From: CAZEAC01 sp964510065
GTDB taxonomy: Bacteria > Bdellovibrionota_C > UBA2361 > CAIXSY01
Assembly (NCBI GenBank): GCA_964510065.1
Contig: CAZEAC010000012.1
Coordinates: 1 to 64,000 of the forward strand
Reading direction: 5' to 3'
Length of the DNA stretch: 64,000 nt
Part shown: one piece after another, positions 34,944-43,601 of the stretch
How the letters are laid out: every line of letters starts with the position of its first letter
Numbering within the stretch: position 1 is the first letter of the stretch
Notes under the pieces: generated by a model
What the model was told of the DNA's origin: nothing
Database searches by the model: none
What the model saw: only the letters and a program-made list of their open reading frames with translations
Position numbers and translations under genes: made by a program

Positions 34944-34962
34944 TTAGGGTCTGTCCCTAATT
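34941..34962. terminator. short hairpin of the AGGGTCTGTCCC family
   Basis: AATTAGGG and CCCTAATT flank TCTGT, giving an 8-bp stem. It begins inside the stop codon of the kinase gene. The core AGGGTCTGTCCC is shared with the larger palindrome at 52343-52395. Confidence 0.7.
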
Positions 34963-34989
34963 GTTGATCCTGCTTTACGATCTTCGGCA

Positions 34990-36015
34990 ATGTCTGTACT
35001 TCGTGATTCTAGACTTCCGTGTATCGATGCGCTCCGCTTCATCGCCGCCACGATTGTGATAATCGATCATGGTGGCATTAAGTTTAGTGCCGGCGATGGC
35101 GTGCAATTCTTTTTAATATTAAGTGGTTTTCTCTTCACCTGGCTTTTCTGTATCGAATGGGAGAAGACAAAAACACTCGACGTCCGCCGCTTCTTCCTTC
35201 GTCGTTTTATGCGGCTTATGCCGGCTTTTTGGTGTGCCCGCGCGTTTACCGTCATAGCAAAAGGCGCGCTGGGACTTCCGATAGATTGGGCACATCTTAG
35301 TTCGGTGCTATTTTTTTACGGCAATTATTATAATGCCTTTAATCATCACCCGCATACTGGCTTCGATATTTATTGGACGCTCTCGCTCCAAGAGCAGTTC
35401 TACCTGGTGTGGCCCTGGGCATTTCTGTTTCTTATTCGCAGAGGGAAAAGAGCCGCGTGGGGAGTGGTCTTAGGAGCAATAGCGACGGTGTGCCTGTATC
35501 GAAGCTATCTCTTTTATTCGGGCTTGGTCGATTCTTCCTATCTTTATAATGCCTTTGAACTTCGGGTCGACTCCATGTTGATGGGGGCGCTGGCCGCGCT
35601 CTTTGTGCGCTACTTTATGAGTGATAAACATGTAGCGATTATCCAGTCGCGACCCTGGCTGCCTTTTCTCTTTATTGGGCTTCTGACGCTTTATCGTATT
35701 TATATTGCGCCGAGTTACCGCTATGGCTGGGGCTATACCTTACATGCAGCGATTATCGCCATGCTTATGGTGCAGCTTATGCTGCTTGCAAAGCACCGCT
35801 ACTGGAGCTGGCTTGAAAGCCCTGTAATCTGCTTTGGCGGCCTTATCTCGTACTCTATGTACCTCTATCATGGCTGGGGCCTTGCGCTTGGCGGTAGGTT
35901 TACTGGATTGCCTCTGATTGGCCGTATCGCGGTTGGATTCGTCGTAACCGTGGCCCTTGCAATACCTTCTTATTACCTTGTCGAGCGTACGGGGATGCGC
36001 CTACGCAAGAAATAG
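34990..36015 (+). CDS. acyltransferase 3 family (OafA/YrhL-like) membrane protein
   Basis: 341 aa with about nine to ten TM segments. N-terminal LPCIDALRFIAATIVIIDHGG resembles the family start (R-x-DxLR-x-A...xHxG), and a QFFLILSGFLFTW segment and RRFMRLMPAFW follow. YWTLSLQEQFYLVWPW is the characteristic W-SLxxExxFY motif. These enzymes O-acetylate lipopolysaccharide, peptidoglycan or exopolysaccharide. The target cannot be read from context. It starts 27 nt after the kinase-associated hairpin. Confidence 0.9.
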   Translation: MSVLRDSRLPCIDALRFIAATIVIIDHGGIKFSAGDGVQFFLILSGFLFTWLFCIEWEKTKTLDVRRFFLRRFMRLMPAFWCARAFTVIAKGALGLPIDWAHLSSVLFFYGNYYNAFNHHPHTGFDIYWTLSLQEQFYLVWPWAFLFLIRRGKRAAWGVVLGAIATVCLYRSYLFYSGLVDSSYLYNAFELRVDSMLMGALAALFVRYFMSDKHVAIIQSRPWLPFLFIGLLTLYRIYIAPSYRYGWGYTLHAAIIAMLMVQLMLLAKHRYWSWLESPVICFGGLISYSMYLYHGWGLALGGRFTGLPLIGRIAVGFVVTVALAIPSYYLVERTGMRLRKK

Positions 36016-36123
36016 GCGCTTCATTTGAAAGGAATATACAGGCCTTTAGGCTTACGCTGCTAATTTTGCCGGATCTCTTTCTTAGCTGATATCATCCGCT
36101 ATAATTCAGGACGGAGATAAAAG

Positions 36124-37347
36124 ATGAACCAAGAAACCGTTGATACTCCCCTTAAAGATCAATTCCGGGGCCTCCGAATTCCCGACCCCGCGCTTGACCT
36201 TATGCAGATTCGAAGCAGCCTTCGGCGCCTCATTTATTACGAAGGAAAGCTCGGAGTAAAGAGCAAGCTTGGTCCGGAAGATCGGGCTCTCATCCGTCAA
36301 GTCGAGCAGGACGTCGAAGCGCTCGCGCCAAGTCTCGCCAAGGTCTATAGGCTTTTGGAGTTAGAGAAACAGGAGCGTAATCGCGAGCTTCAAGAAATGA
36401 GTCCGCACCGTGAGCCGGTTCCAATCTCGCGCGATTCAATGCTTATCGTTCTTAAAAACACCATGGTCGAGATCGATATGCAGCGCAATATCGAGACCGA
36501 GCAGCAGACCTATGATCGTTACAGGGCAGAGGGAATCGATGCGGATAAGGTTTTTGCGAGCCATCGTGCCCAGGTTGAGTTTATCAAGAAGCTTCGTACT
36601 ATTTTTAAGCCAGAGCAGTTTCTCTCCTACGGCGATGTTAATCCGGAGCGCATTTCAAAGACCTCACTTCTTGTGATGGTAGGCGGTGACAATCATTTTC
36701 AGTATGGTGCGCATTTCATTACCGGTGACACACCGATTTTGGGCGTGAACTCCGATCCTACACGTAGCGTCGGTTTTCTCCTTGGATGTTCGGCAAATGA
36801 TTTTGAACTGAGGTTGTCGCAGTTAGAAAGAGCAGAGTACCGTCTCGAACCATGGTCCAGACTTGGCTTAAAAGTGAACGGATCAAGGATTCGCTTCGCC
36901 TGCTGCGATCTCTTTATCGGTGAAAGCAATAGCACGGAGATGTCTCGAGATATTTTACACCTGGATGGGATAAAGAGCTCAAAGAGATCGTCTGGGCTCT
37001 TAATCGCGGTAGGACCTGGAACAACGGGCTGGGCAGCTGCCGCGGGAAGGGCGGAGAGCCCGCGTGGCGATTTTCTTCCTAATGGTGTGCGTATCGCGAA
37101 GTATGTCTACTGTTTACCTTCCGTGATTGTGCAGCGCGATAGCGAAACTGGGCTACTATCTCTACCATTCGCCGAAAATAGCGAGGGCTATATTTCAGGA
37201 AATGATCGCCTGCTCATTGAATCGGTGAATGATAATAGCGGAATCGCGAGTGCTGACTCGCAAATTGATATTCCATTTCCGCGTGGCGCCAAAGCTGAGG
37301 TTTTTATTGACGAGAACCCTAACTGGGTAGTTGGTTTCAAGACATAG
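36124..37347 (+). CDS. NAD kinase-like protein (mitochondrial NADK2-like type)
   Basis: 407 aa; CGGAG at 36111 fits the ATG. The first 180 residues are helical. The kinase domain starts LLVMVGGDNHFQ (Gly187-Gly188-Asp189), where NAD kinases have GGDGT. PILGVNSDPTRSVGFLLG resembles the VNTDPERSEG block of NADK2. AVGPGTTGWAAAAG corresponds to the usual substrate-binding TPTGSTAY-like strand. The altered GGD-NH motif may change ATP/polyphosphate handling or activity. A classical NAD kinase was not seen in the window. With nadE the window codes for NAD and perhaps NADP metabolism. Confidence 0.75.
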   Translation: MNQETVDTPLKDQFRGLRIPDPALDLMQIRSSLRRLIYYEGKLGVKSKLGPEDRALIRQVEQDVEALAPSLAKVYRLLELEKQERNRELQEMSPHREPVPISRDSMLIVLKNTMVEIDMQRNIETEQQTYDRYRAEGIDADKVFASHRAQVEFIKKLRTIFKPEQFLSYGDVNPERISKTSLLVMVGGDNHFQYGAHFITGDTPILGVNSDPTRSVGFLLGCSANDFELRLSQLERAEYRLEPWSRLGLKVNGSRIRFACCDLFIGESNSTEMSRDILHLDGIKSSKRSSGLLIAVGPGTTGWAAAAGRAESPRGDFLPNGVRIAKYVYCLPSVIVQRDSETGLLSLPFAENSEGYISGNDRLLIESVNDNSGIASADSQIDIPFPRGAKAEVFIDENPNWVVGFKT

Positions 37348-37364
37348 CGCGCGGCGTCGAAAAA

Positions 37365-37615
37365 CTCTTTGTAAAACCCACGAAGATGGACACTTAGGCT
37401 TCCGGACGGAGTCTATCTGTTTGAGCTACGCTCACCCAGCGTCCGGAAAGCCCAAATGCGGAGCAAGGATCGCTGACCCACACTCACCGACAATCTTCAT
37501 CGTTCGGCAGACAAGCCGATACCCTCTCCGAAGAGAGCCCTGAATACACAGGAGAGTTTCGCTCTGGCACGTGAACCCCTCTTTCGAGGTCTAGTCCCCG
37601 ACTGACAGAGCTACC
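37365..37615 (-). ncRNA. structured RNA candidate, some resemblance to 6S RNA
   Basis: This gap has no protein-like frame but folds well on the minus strand. GGCTTTCCGGACG (37441 region) pairs with CGTCCGGAAGCC (37396 region) around a loop containing GAGC-GUA-GCUC. There is a CTCTC-UUCG-GAGAG tetraloop hairpin, a CGGC/GCCG hairpin, and a GCTCTG/CAGAGC stem with an inner CCTC-GAAA-GAGG. The minus strand contains GGTGAGCG-TAGCTC followed by CCGTCCGGAAGCCTAA, close to the E. coli 6S segment GGUGAGC...CCGUCCGAGAAGCCUUAA. The 5' hairpin series is not the classic long rod, so the family is uncertain. Ends are approximate. Confidence 0.45.
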
Positions 37616-37731
37616 TTTCAAGAAGGAGCAAGACTTTCATCTCACCCCTCGACTCGGAATGGCGCCAAAAACGGATACGACGCAGCACGCCGCTTGTCAC
37701 GATAGCGCAGAAGCAGATTGTAGAGCAATTA

Positions 37732-38910
37732 TTACGGCTTTCTCCGTGGATAAAAGCTTTCGAGCTTTCCAAGAACATCGGAAAACTCACCCACAAGAAG
37801 CGAGAATTTTTTCGCCGAAGCCTCGTCCTTGCAAAGCTCTTCAAGTCTTGGAAGTAGCCAAATTATCTTATGAGCAGCTTCACGGGCGCGGGTGAATTTC
37901 CAGCGTTGCTCCATCTTTGAATAATCAAACTTCTCACCGACAGAGAAAAGTGAACGCGCGCGAAGCAGAAGACCACTTAGCTGCACGAAGTAGAGCTCAC
38001 GAAGCAGAGTGCGCTCAAAGGAGAAATTAAACGCAGCGTGATAATCAATCGTAGTGCGGGTCTCCTGGGCAATAAAGTCGAGCTGATCGTACTCTCCTCG
38101 ACGTAAAACTGCCTGCGCAAATTTTGCCGCTCCACGGAGATAGCTCTCGATGAGCCCGCTAATCGAGGCATAGCTGATTGGTGTGAGTTGATCATTCAGC
38201 AGTGGTTGAGCATGAGAGCTGGCATCGTGAAATGCTCGAAAGAGTTCATCCTGTCGCTGTTTCTCACTTGGTCGAAATCCCGTCGGCAGCCTCTCAACGA
38301 GCCCAAGCCGCCAGGAGAAAAAGGCCGCGATCATGGGAAGTGACGACTCATTTAAAAGGGAAATCAGATGGGGTGCCATGAGCTGGATAAAATCAGCTGA
38401 GCACTGCGAGCGTTCCATCGCCGGATTAACAGGACGTGCTGACCCCTCGACTTCGGCCCGGTAGAGAGCATAATTTTCGACGCGCTGATGCAGTTCGGTA
38501 AGTCTAGGAGCAAGGCCCGCCGAAGCTAATCGACAGTCGAAAAAGTGAGGCTGAGGCTTTGCGGGAGCCAGTCCCTCGAGATAGTAGGCGTATAATAATA
38601 CTGATGAGGTTATTAGCTCATAAGTTCTTGCAGCGGTTGAGGAGCGACTCGCTGCTATTCGAGCGCGATCGAGCAGCTCAATTGCCAACGCTGGTTCGTG
38701 CGGATGTAGCAGCTCTCCAATATAGGTAGCGCCCTTTATAAGTTTTCCCGAGCGTGAGTCCTGAAGAAACCCAATAGTGCGCGTAGCAATTTTTGAAAGT
38801 TCGTTGGGGGGGATAGAGTGCAGCGCCAGTTGTAGCTCCTTGCCACTAGTGGGTTCGCCTAACGCGGCAACAGTCTTACGAAGGCTTGTGAGATCAAATA
38901 CGACTTTCAT
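37732..38910 (-). CDS. hypothetical helical protein
   Basis: 392 aa from ATG 38910; a longer frame to 38979 adds a Ser/Cys-rich tail unlike a protein start. The sequence is almost wholly alpha-helical, Leu/Ala/Arg-rich, without signal peptide or long TM segment, and recalls TPR-like or all-helical repeat proteins. No family is recognised. It lies downstream of pgpA on the same strand with a ~100-nt gap, so co-transcription is possible. Confidence 0.6.
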   Translation of the reverse strand: MKVVFDLTSLRKTVAALGEPTSGKELQLALHSIPPNELSKIATRTIGFLQDSRSGKLIKGATYIGELLHPHEPALAIELLDRARIAASRSSTAARTYELITSSVLLYAYYLEGLAPAKPQPHFFDCRLASAGLAPRLTELHQRVENYALYRAEVEGSARPVNPAMERSQCSADFIQLMAPHLISLLNESSLPMIAAFFSWRLGLVERLPTGFRPSEKQRQDELFRAFHDASSHAQPLLNDQLTPISYASISGLIESYLRGAAKFAQAVLRRGEYDQLDFIAQETRTTIDYHAAFNFSFERTLLRELYFVQLSGLLLRARSLFSVGEKFDYSKMEQRWKFTRAREAAHKIIWLLPRLEELCKDEASAKKFSLLVGEFSDVLGKLESFYPRRKP

Positions 38911-39013
38911 ACTACAGCAGTCCGACGACTTGAAGGAACGGGAACTATAGCACTTGGGCGGGCTTAAGGAAGAGGGCAACGCAGTTCAAAGATGCGGTTA
39001 ATATTGTTTGGAA

Positions 39014-39493
39014 TCAGATGCTTATAGTCGCTTTTAGAGCTAATAGAACCAGCGCCGCAAATAACCCCGCCACTATATCGTCAGCCATAATGCCTTTGGC
39101 GCCTGGAAGCGATTCAGCTTTGCCGATGGGACCAAGTTTGGTGATATCGAAAAACCGGAAGAGCGCCAGCGCTAATAATCCTTGAAGAAGATTCTCAGGC
39201 GAGCTGGGGATAAGTGAGATAAACACACCGACCCATTCGTCAATTACTACCCACTGCGGATCTTTGTTTTCTTTATCAGCGTTTTCAGTACTGAGCGCGC
39301 GCTCAGTCGCAACCAGTCCAATAAGCGCAAAAAGCAGCGCAAGAATCAACGAATCAGCCGCGGACTGAATGATCTGCAGCTTCGCCAGCAACAGCCAGAC
39401 GGTGAACGCGGCAATGCTTCCGACTGTTCCCGGAGCGCGCGAGGAGAATCCTGATCCAAATCCAGAAGCGATGATTTTGTGAAATTTGTGCAT
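39014..39493 (-). CDS. pgpA: phosphatidylglycerophosphatase A
   Basis: 159 aa. It dephosphorylates phosphatidylglycerophosphate to phosphatidylglycerol in the inner membrane. Family motifs are GFGSGFSSRAPGTVGS at the N-terminus, WVVIDEWVGVFI, RFFDITKLGPIGKAES and the C-terminal GIMADDIVAG with its Asp pair. Three to four TM segments fit. Length is as expected. It is divergent from minC across a 386-bp intergenic region. Confidence 0.93.
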   Translation of the reverse strand: MHKFHKIIASGFGSGFSSRAPGTVGSIAAFTVWLLLAKLQIIQSAADSLILALLFALIGLVATERALSTENADKENKDPQWVVIDEWVGVFISLIPSSPENLLQGLLALALFRFFDITKLGPIGKAESLPGAKGIMADDIVAGLFAALVLLALKATISI

Positions 39494-39567
39494 CGATATA
39501 TAGATAACCGTTCGGTAGCTAAAGCTGCAATCGCCTCGCCGCGATGATTAAAGTTTTGATTTGTTTG

Positions 39568-39596
39568 TTGACTTGCTAGAGCTAACTTTGTATAAG
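39568..39596 (+). promoter_or_regulatory. sigma-70-type promoter reading toward minC
   Basis: TTGACT at 39568-39573, a 17-base spacer, then TATAAG at 39591-39596. This is a near-consensus housekeeping promoter with start near 39603. It gives minC a leader of about 275 nt, or drives a separate short RNA. Confidence 0.6.
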
Positions 39597-39691
39597 TTAC
39601 TTAAACTTTAGGCAGACGTAACTTGTCTAAATTATTGATCAAATCGTCTCTTATCCGCGCGCACCCCATGGTAAATGACTGACAACGAGAA

Positions 39692-39735
39692 ATGCCCAAA
39701 GACGCTTAATGTAGTCAAGATGAAGCGTTGGGCAT
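39692..39735 (+). other. leader stem-loop upstream of minC
   Basis: ATGCCCAA (39692-39699) and TTGGGCAT (39728-39735) enclose a second CGCTT / AAGCG stem. It lies inside the long leader between the promoter at 39568 and minC at 39880. No T-run follows, so it is not a typical terminator. The rest of the 39494-39879 gap shows nothing else clear. Confidence 0.5.
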
Positions 39736-39879
39736 GAGGTGTCGTCAAGGTTGTGCACGGAGAGTGGGAGTGAAATGATCCACACTTGGCAAAAGAAAAT
39801 TTTTTGCCGTGAGTTGTTTAAAGTGTGCTAGCGTTCTCAAGTTAAATTTTAGTGTGTAGGTATTTTAGTAGTTTTGATC

Positions 39880-40968
39880 ATGGAAGGTAATAAAGAGGGA
39901 GAGATTGGCAAGATTGAAGACACCCTGTCCGAAGGGGATGGGGCTGTTCCGAGTGATCGCGCGGGAGCAGTGTCTTCGAGTGTGTCGACTTCACGTGCCG
40001 AGGCTTTTAATGAGCGAGGCGGTATTGTCACTGCGCGGGGAACGGTCGACGGACTAGTAATTCGGCTCGATGGTCGAGTAAGTAAGGAGAATCTTAAGTC
40101 AGCGGTTGTGGAGTTTTTGAAGACGCGTCGCGGATTTGTTGCTGGTAACGAAGTCGCTTTGGAATGGGTAGGATCTGTTCCAGAGCAGGATTTCGTGACA
40201 GAGATTTCGGCGTTGTTGAACGCTGAGTTCGCAATCTCGGTACGCTCCTCTGAGCTTTGGAAGCCGGTAGTGCGTGAGGCTGCATCAAGTTCAAATCGCG
40301 AGGAGATCTCGGAAAAGGTCGATGAGATACCAGTGCGCCGAAGTCGTGCTCGCGAATCCGCAGACCGTGCGCTTGCAGGCCTAACGCAGAGTCATGGCGG
40401 CTTAACGCCGAGTCTTTTTGATGGGATCGAGGGGATTCAGGTCGAAGAGCAACGAAGTAGGCCGGTCGCGCGCAGCGCTCCGCGTTCAAGCTCGGTTGGC
40501 GCGTTGGGCAGCGTGATGGAGCGGGGAGTTTCGCGTGCTTCGAGTGGCAACCTGGCGGTGGACGCGGCGGCCTGGGACGATCCTGATGCACGTTTGATTT
40601 ACGGCACGCTGCGCTCCGGACAGAAGATTGAGACTGAACATTCATTGATTATATTTGGTGATGTTAATTCTGGTGCAGAACTTGTTGCCGGCGGAGACAT
40701 ATTTGTGCTCGGCAATCTTCGTGGCATAGCGCATGCCGGAGCCTACGACGAAACTGGTGGTGGCCGAGTTATCTTTGCGCTCAATCTTCAACCGACACAG
40801 CTACGCATAGGGATGACGATTTCGCGTGGATCGACGGATAGCTCGTCGAGGGGCGCGGAGGCTTCTTATTTTCCGGAGATAGCTCGAGTTGAGGGAAATT
40901 TGATCGTCGTGGAGCCGTTTTCCACACGACCAGTGCTTTCCCGCCAAGGTGTGGGAAAGAGACGTTAG
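39880..40968 (+). CDS. minC: septum site-determining protein MinC
   Basis: 362 aa from ATG 39880; the longer frame begins at a TTG two codons earlier. MinC blocks FtsZ assembly away from midcell and binds MinD. The C-terminal beta-helix domain is clear: LIYGTLRSGQKIETEHSLIIFGDVNSGAELVAGGDIFVLGNLRGIAHAGA. An N-terminal FtsZ-binding-like domain is at about 45-120, and a long Ser/Arg-rich linker of ~100 residues joins them, longer than the E. coli linker. It is the first gene of minCDE. Confidence 0.92.
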   Translation: MEGNKEGEIGKIEDTLSEGDGAVPSDRAGAVSSSVSTSRAEAFNERGGIVTARGTVDGLVIRLDGRVSKENLKSAVVEFLKTRRGFVAGNEVALEWVGSVPEQDFVTEISALLNAEFAISVRSSELWKPVVREAASSSNREEISEKVDEIPVRRSRARESADRALAGLTQSHGGLTPSLFDGIEGIQVEEQRSRPVARSAPRSSSVGALGSVMERGVSRASSGNLAVDAAAWDDPDARLIYGTLRSGQKIETEHSLIIFGDVNSGAELVAGGDIFVLGNLRGIAHAGAYDETGGGRVIFALNLQPTQLRIGMTISRGSTDSSSRGAEASYFPEIARVEGNLIVVEPFSTRPVLSRQGVGKRR

Positions 40969-41077
40969 GATCGATATTTGTTGCCGCTGGGCTGCGCATT
41001 TGTGTGTTGCAGGCTTGGGCGGCGAGGGTTTGGCTGCAGGTTCCGAAAGGTAGTGAAATTATACAGATGGGGAAACA

Positions 41078-41905
41078 ATGAACGGCATAAATGGAACAGG
41101 TGGCAAGAAAAATACCGGGGAGATTATCGTAGTCACCTCGGGTAAGGGTGGAGTTGGCAAGACTACAACCACGGCAAGCTTAGGCGCCGCGCTTGCGCTA
41201 CGCGGAATGCGCACATTGGTGGTTGATGCGGATATCGGTCTTCGAAACCTCGACGTAATAATGGGGCTCGAGAACCGCATTGTCTTTAATCTTGTGGATG
41301 TCGCAAAAAACGTCTGCAAGTCAGCCCAGGCGATAATTAAGTCGAAGCGTTCTAATAATCTGTTCCTGCTTCCGGCTTCGCAGACTGACGACAAAGACGT
41401 TGTTTCGGAAGAGGAGGTCAAGGGGGTGCTCGACCAGTTCCGTCGGGAATTCCACTACATTTTGGTCGATTCTCCGGCGGGTATAGAGCAGGGCTTTAGA
41501 AATGCCTGCGCTGCCGCTGATAGAGGGCTCATCGTAACAACCCCTGAAGTGGCGGCAATCCGTGATGCCGACCGGGTGATAGGGCTTTTGAATGCCCGTG
41601 GCGTTGAGTCTCAGCTTATTATCAATCGCATTGACTATAATATGGTCAAGCGAGGAGACATGTTGTCAGTACAGGATGTTCAGGACATACTCGGCATAGA
41701 GCTGATCGGTGTGATTGAACGGGACGAATCAGTAATCGTTGCTGCCAACACCGGAGAGCCGGTAACGTACAATCCGAAGTCTGCGGCAGGGCGTGAATTC
41801 GCGAAGATCGCGGCACGCATATGCGGCGAGCAGATTCCAATGGGCAACCTCGGTGGAGGTGGTCTCTGGGATCGCTTTACTAGACGGCTTGGGGTTGGTG
41901 GTTAA
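41078..41905 (+). CDS. minD: septum site-determining ATPase MinD
   Basis: 275 aa ParA-family ATPase. Deviant Walker A KGGVGKTT at 23-30, VVDADIGLRNLDVIMGLE, ILVDSPAGIEQGF, and NRIDYNMVKRGDMLS are characteristic MinD blocks. The C-terminus ends in a basic amphipathic helix, WDRFTRRLG, the membrane-targeting sequence. A short Gly/Lys-rich N-terminal extension of about 14 residues precedes the usual start. It recruits MinC and is stimulated by MinE, whose gene begins 31 nt downstream. Confidence 0.96.
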   Translation: MNGINGTGGKKNTGEIIVVTSGKGGVGKTTTTASLGAALALRGMRTLVVDADIGLRNLDVIMGLENRIVFNLVDVAKNVCKSAQAIIKSKRSNNLFLLPASQTDDKDVVSEEEVKGVLDQFRREFHYILVDSPAGIEQGFRNACAAADRGLIVTTPEVAAIRDADRVIGLLNARGVESQLIINRIDYNMVKRGDMLSVQDVQDILGIELIGVIERDESVIVAANTGEPVTYNPKSAAGREFAKIAARICGEQIPMGNLGGGGLWDRFTRRLGVGG

Positions 41906-41936
41906 GAGTTGGTGGCTAGCGAATAGGGAGGCGGAT

Positions 41937-42323
41937 GTGTTTCTGAAGCTACGCGAAAAGCTATTTGGAACTAAGGCAAGTAATTCCGTTGCCAAGAGTA
42001 GGCTCCACTTTGTCTTGGTGCAGGACCGAACTGGACTTACCAATGAGGAGCTTGCGGAATTCAAAGCCGAAATGATCGGTGTGATTGAACGCTATTTTGT
42101 CATCGATAAGCAGGGATTCGATATTTCGTATCGCAGAAGCAACGAAACGACTACCCTGTATATTAATTCGCCGATAATTGTGCGTCGCCAAGAAGCAGTC
42201 AAAGGCGATGTCGGTGCGCGACATAAAGAGAAAGATAAAGAGAAAGAGAAAAGCTCGAAGAAAAATAAAGATCGCGCTGCCGAGCCGATTGTTGATACTC
42301 CACAGGTCGCAGGCGCTGACTAA
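41937..42323 (+). CDS. minE: cell division topological specificity factor MinE, with extended tail
   Basis: 128 aa from GTG 41937, supported by an AGGGAGG ribosome site at 41924-41930. Longer frames reach back into minD and are unlikely. The MinE core is visible: MFLKLREKLFG membrane segment, the anti-MinCD/beta region RLHFVLVQDRTGLT, and a dimerisation region to about residue 85. Beyond this lies an unusual ~40-residue Lys/Glu/Asp-rich tail (HKEKDKEKEKSSKKNKD) coded by AAAGAG/AAAGAT-type hexamers. Typical MinE is ~88 aa. Confidence 0.9.
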   Translation: MFLKLREKLFGTKASNSVAKSRLHFVLVQDRTGLTNEELAEFKAEMIGVIERYFVIDKQGFDISYRRSNETTTLYINSPIIVRRQEAVKGDVGARHKEKDKEKEKSSKKNKDRAAEPIVDTPQVAGAD

Positions 42324-42396
42324 GATCCAGCCTGGACTTTAACCGCGAAGAAACACAGAAAAATCGCTAAGAAATCGCCGAGAGGTCACAGATAAG

Positions 42397-43497
42397 TCAC
42401 AGCGGCGAGTAGGTCACACCCACGGCCTCGCTTACCGCCTGATTGGTAAGCTTTCCCTTGTAGGTGTTAACTGCATTGCGAATCTCTTTTACGGAGGCGA
42501 TCGCCTTTTCGACACCTAAGTCGGCAATCTTAATAATATAGGGTAGCGTTGCGGCGGTGAGCGCGAGCGTGGAGGTTCGCGGAGTCTGTGCCGGCATATT
42601 GCAGACGCCGTAGTGAATTACTCCTTCCTCTTGGTAAACTGGATTGTCCAGCGAAGTTGCGCGAATTGTCTCGGCGCACCCGCCCTGATCAATGCTTATA
42701 TCGACGAATACCGCGCCGGGCTTCATTGAACGGATCATTTCGCGGGTTACGATCCGTGGCGCAACCGCTCCCGGGATAAGTACGGCGCCGATGACAAGTT
42801 CAGCCCGCTCGCAAGACCGCTCCAACGCGCCCTTGGTTGAGTACAATGTGTGTGCCCGACTTCCCATCTGAATCTTAATTCTTTCAAGCTTGCGCACATC
42901 GGTATCAAGAATCGTCACGTTTGCGCCCATCCCCACTGCAATTTCACAGGCAGCCCGTCCGGCAACTCCCGCGCCGACAATAACCACATTCCCCGGGGCC
43001 ACGCCGATAGTTCCGCCAAGAAGCACGCCGCGCCCGCCATTTTGCGATAGAAGATAGTAGCACCCGTTTAATACGGACAGTTTTCCCGCGACCTCGCTCA
43101 TCGGCTCTAAAAGCGAGAGTCGGCCATCTGATTCCTGCACGAGTTCGTAGGCGATGCCAGTAATCTTACCCTCGATCATTTTCTTTGTGAGCTCGGGCAT
43201 GCTGGCGAGATGCAGATAGTCAAATATAGTTACAGAAGGGCGGAAGAACTCGTACTCGGATTCATGCGGCTCTTTTACTTTGACTATAAGCTCGGCTCTC
43301 GTCCAAACCTCTTTTAAATTCGGGGCAATCTTGCAGCCGACATCTTGGTAGGCGCTGTCGGCGAAATGTGATCCGACACCGGCGCCCTTTTCAATGAGCA
43401 CCTCATGGCCGCGGCGCACAAGTTCGTGCGCGCCATCGGGTGTAATTGCAACCCGTTTTTCGAGAGTTTTTCGCTCACCCGGAACACCGATAATCAT
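42397..43497 (-). CDS. ald: alanine dehydrogenase
   Basis: 366 aa; NAD-dependent oxidative deamination of L-alanine to pyruvate and ammonia, or the reverse. N-terminal MIIGVPGERKTLEKRVAITPDGA and IVKVKEPHESEYEF (substrate Lys) are family blocks. FDYLHLAS carries the catalytic His. The Rossmann motif is VVIVGAGVAGRAACEIAVGMGA, and FVDISIDQGGCAET follows. Length is normal (~370). It is divergent from folD across ~100 bp. The downstream 42330-42396 stretch holds a degenerate repeat-like sequence (CCGCGAAGAAACACAGAAA). Confidence 0.95.
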   Translation of the reverse strand: MIIGVPGERKTLEKRVAITPDGAHELVRRGHEVLIEKGAGVGSHFADSAYQDVGCKIAPNLKEVWTRAELIVKVKEPHESEYEFFRPSVTIFDYLHLASMPELTKKMIEGKITGIAYELVQESDGRLSLLEPMSEVAGKLSVLNGCYYLLSQNGGRGVLLGGTIGVAPGNVVIVGAGVAGRAACEIAVGMGANVTILDTDVRKLERIKIQMGSRAHTLYSTKGALERSCERAELVIGAVLIPGAVAPRIVTREMIRSMKPGAVFVDISIDQGGCAETIRATSLDNPVYQEEGVIHYGVCNMPAQTPRTSTLALTAATLPYIIKIADLGVEKAIASVKEIRNAVNTYKGKLTNQAVSEAVGVTYSPL

Positions 43498-43601
43498 AGC
43501 CTGCTATGCCCCCAGAAACATTTACTTTCAAGATTGTGGACGTTATTATCTGTATATCAGCTGATCGAGTGGTAGCGACAGCAATAATTTTCGGCTCCAT
43601 A

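Noticed and set aside
37365..37615. tmRNA or RNase P RNA in the gap after the NADK2-like gene
   Set aside because: Neither the GAGGAAAGUCC-type RNase P core nor a tmRNA tag and T-arm could be found on either strand.
41793..41936. Extended MinE start inside minD
   Set aside because: MinE homology and the AGGGAGG ribosome site both point to GTG 41937.
42330..42396. CCGCGAAGAAACACAGAAA-type sequence downstream of minE and ald
   Set aside because: It resembles degraded dispersed repeats seen in environmental genomes, but it has no clear inverted structure or second copy here beyond a loose similarity to 3873-3924.
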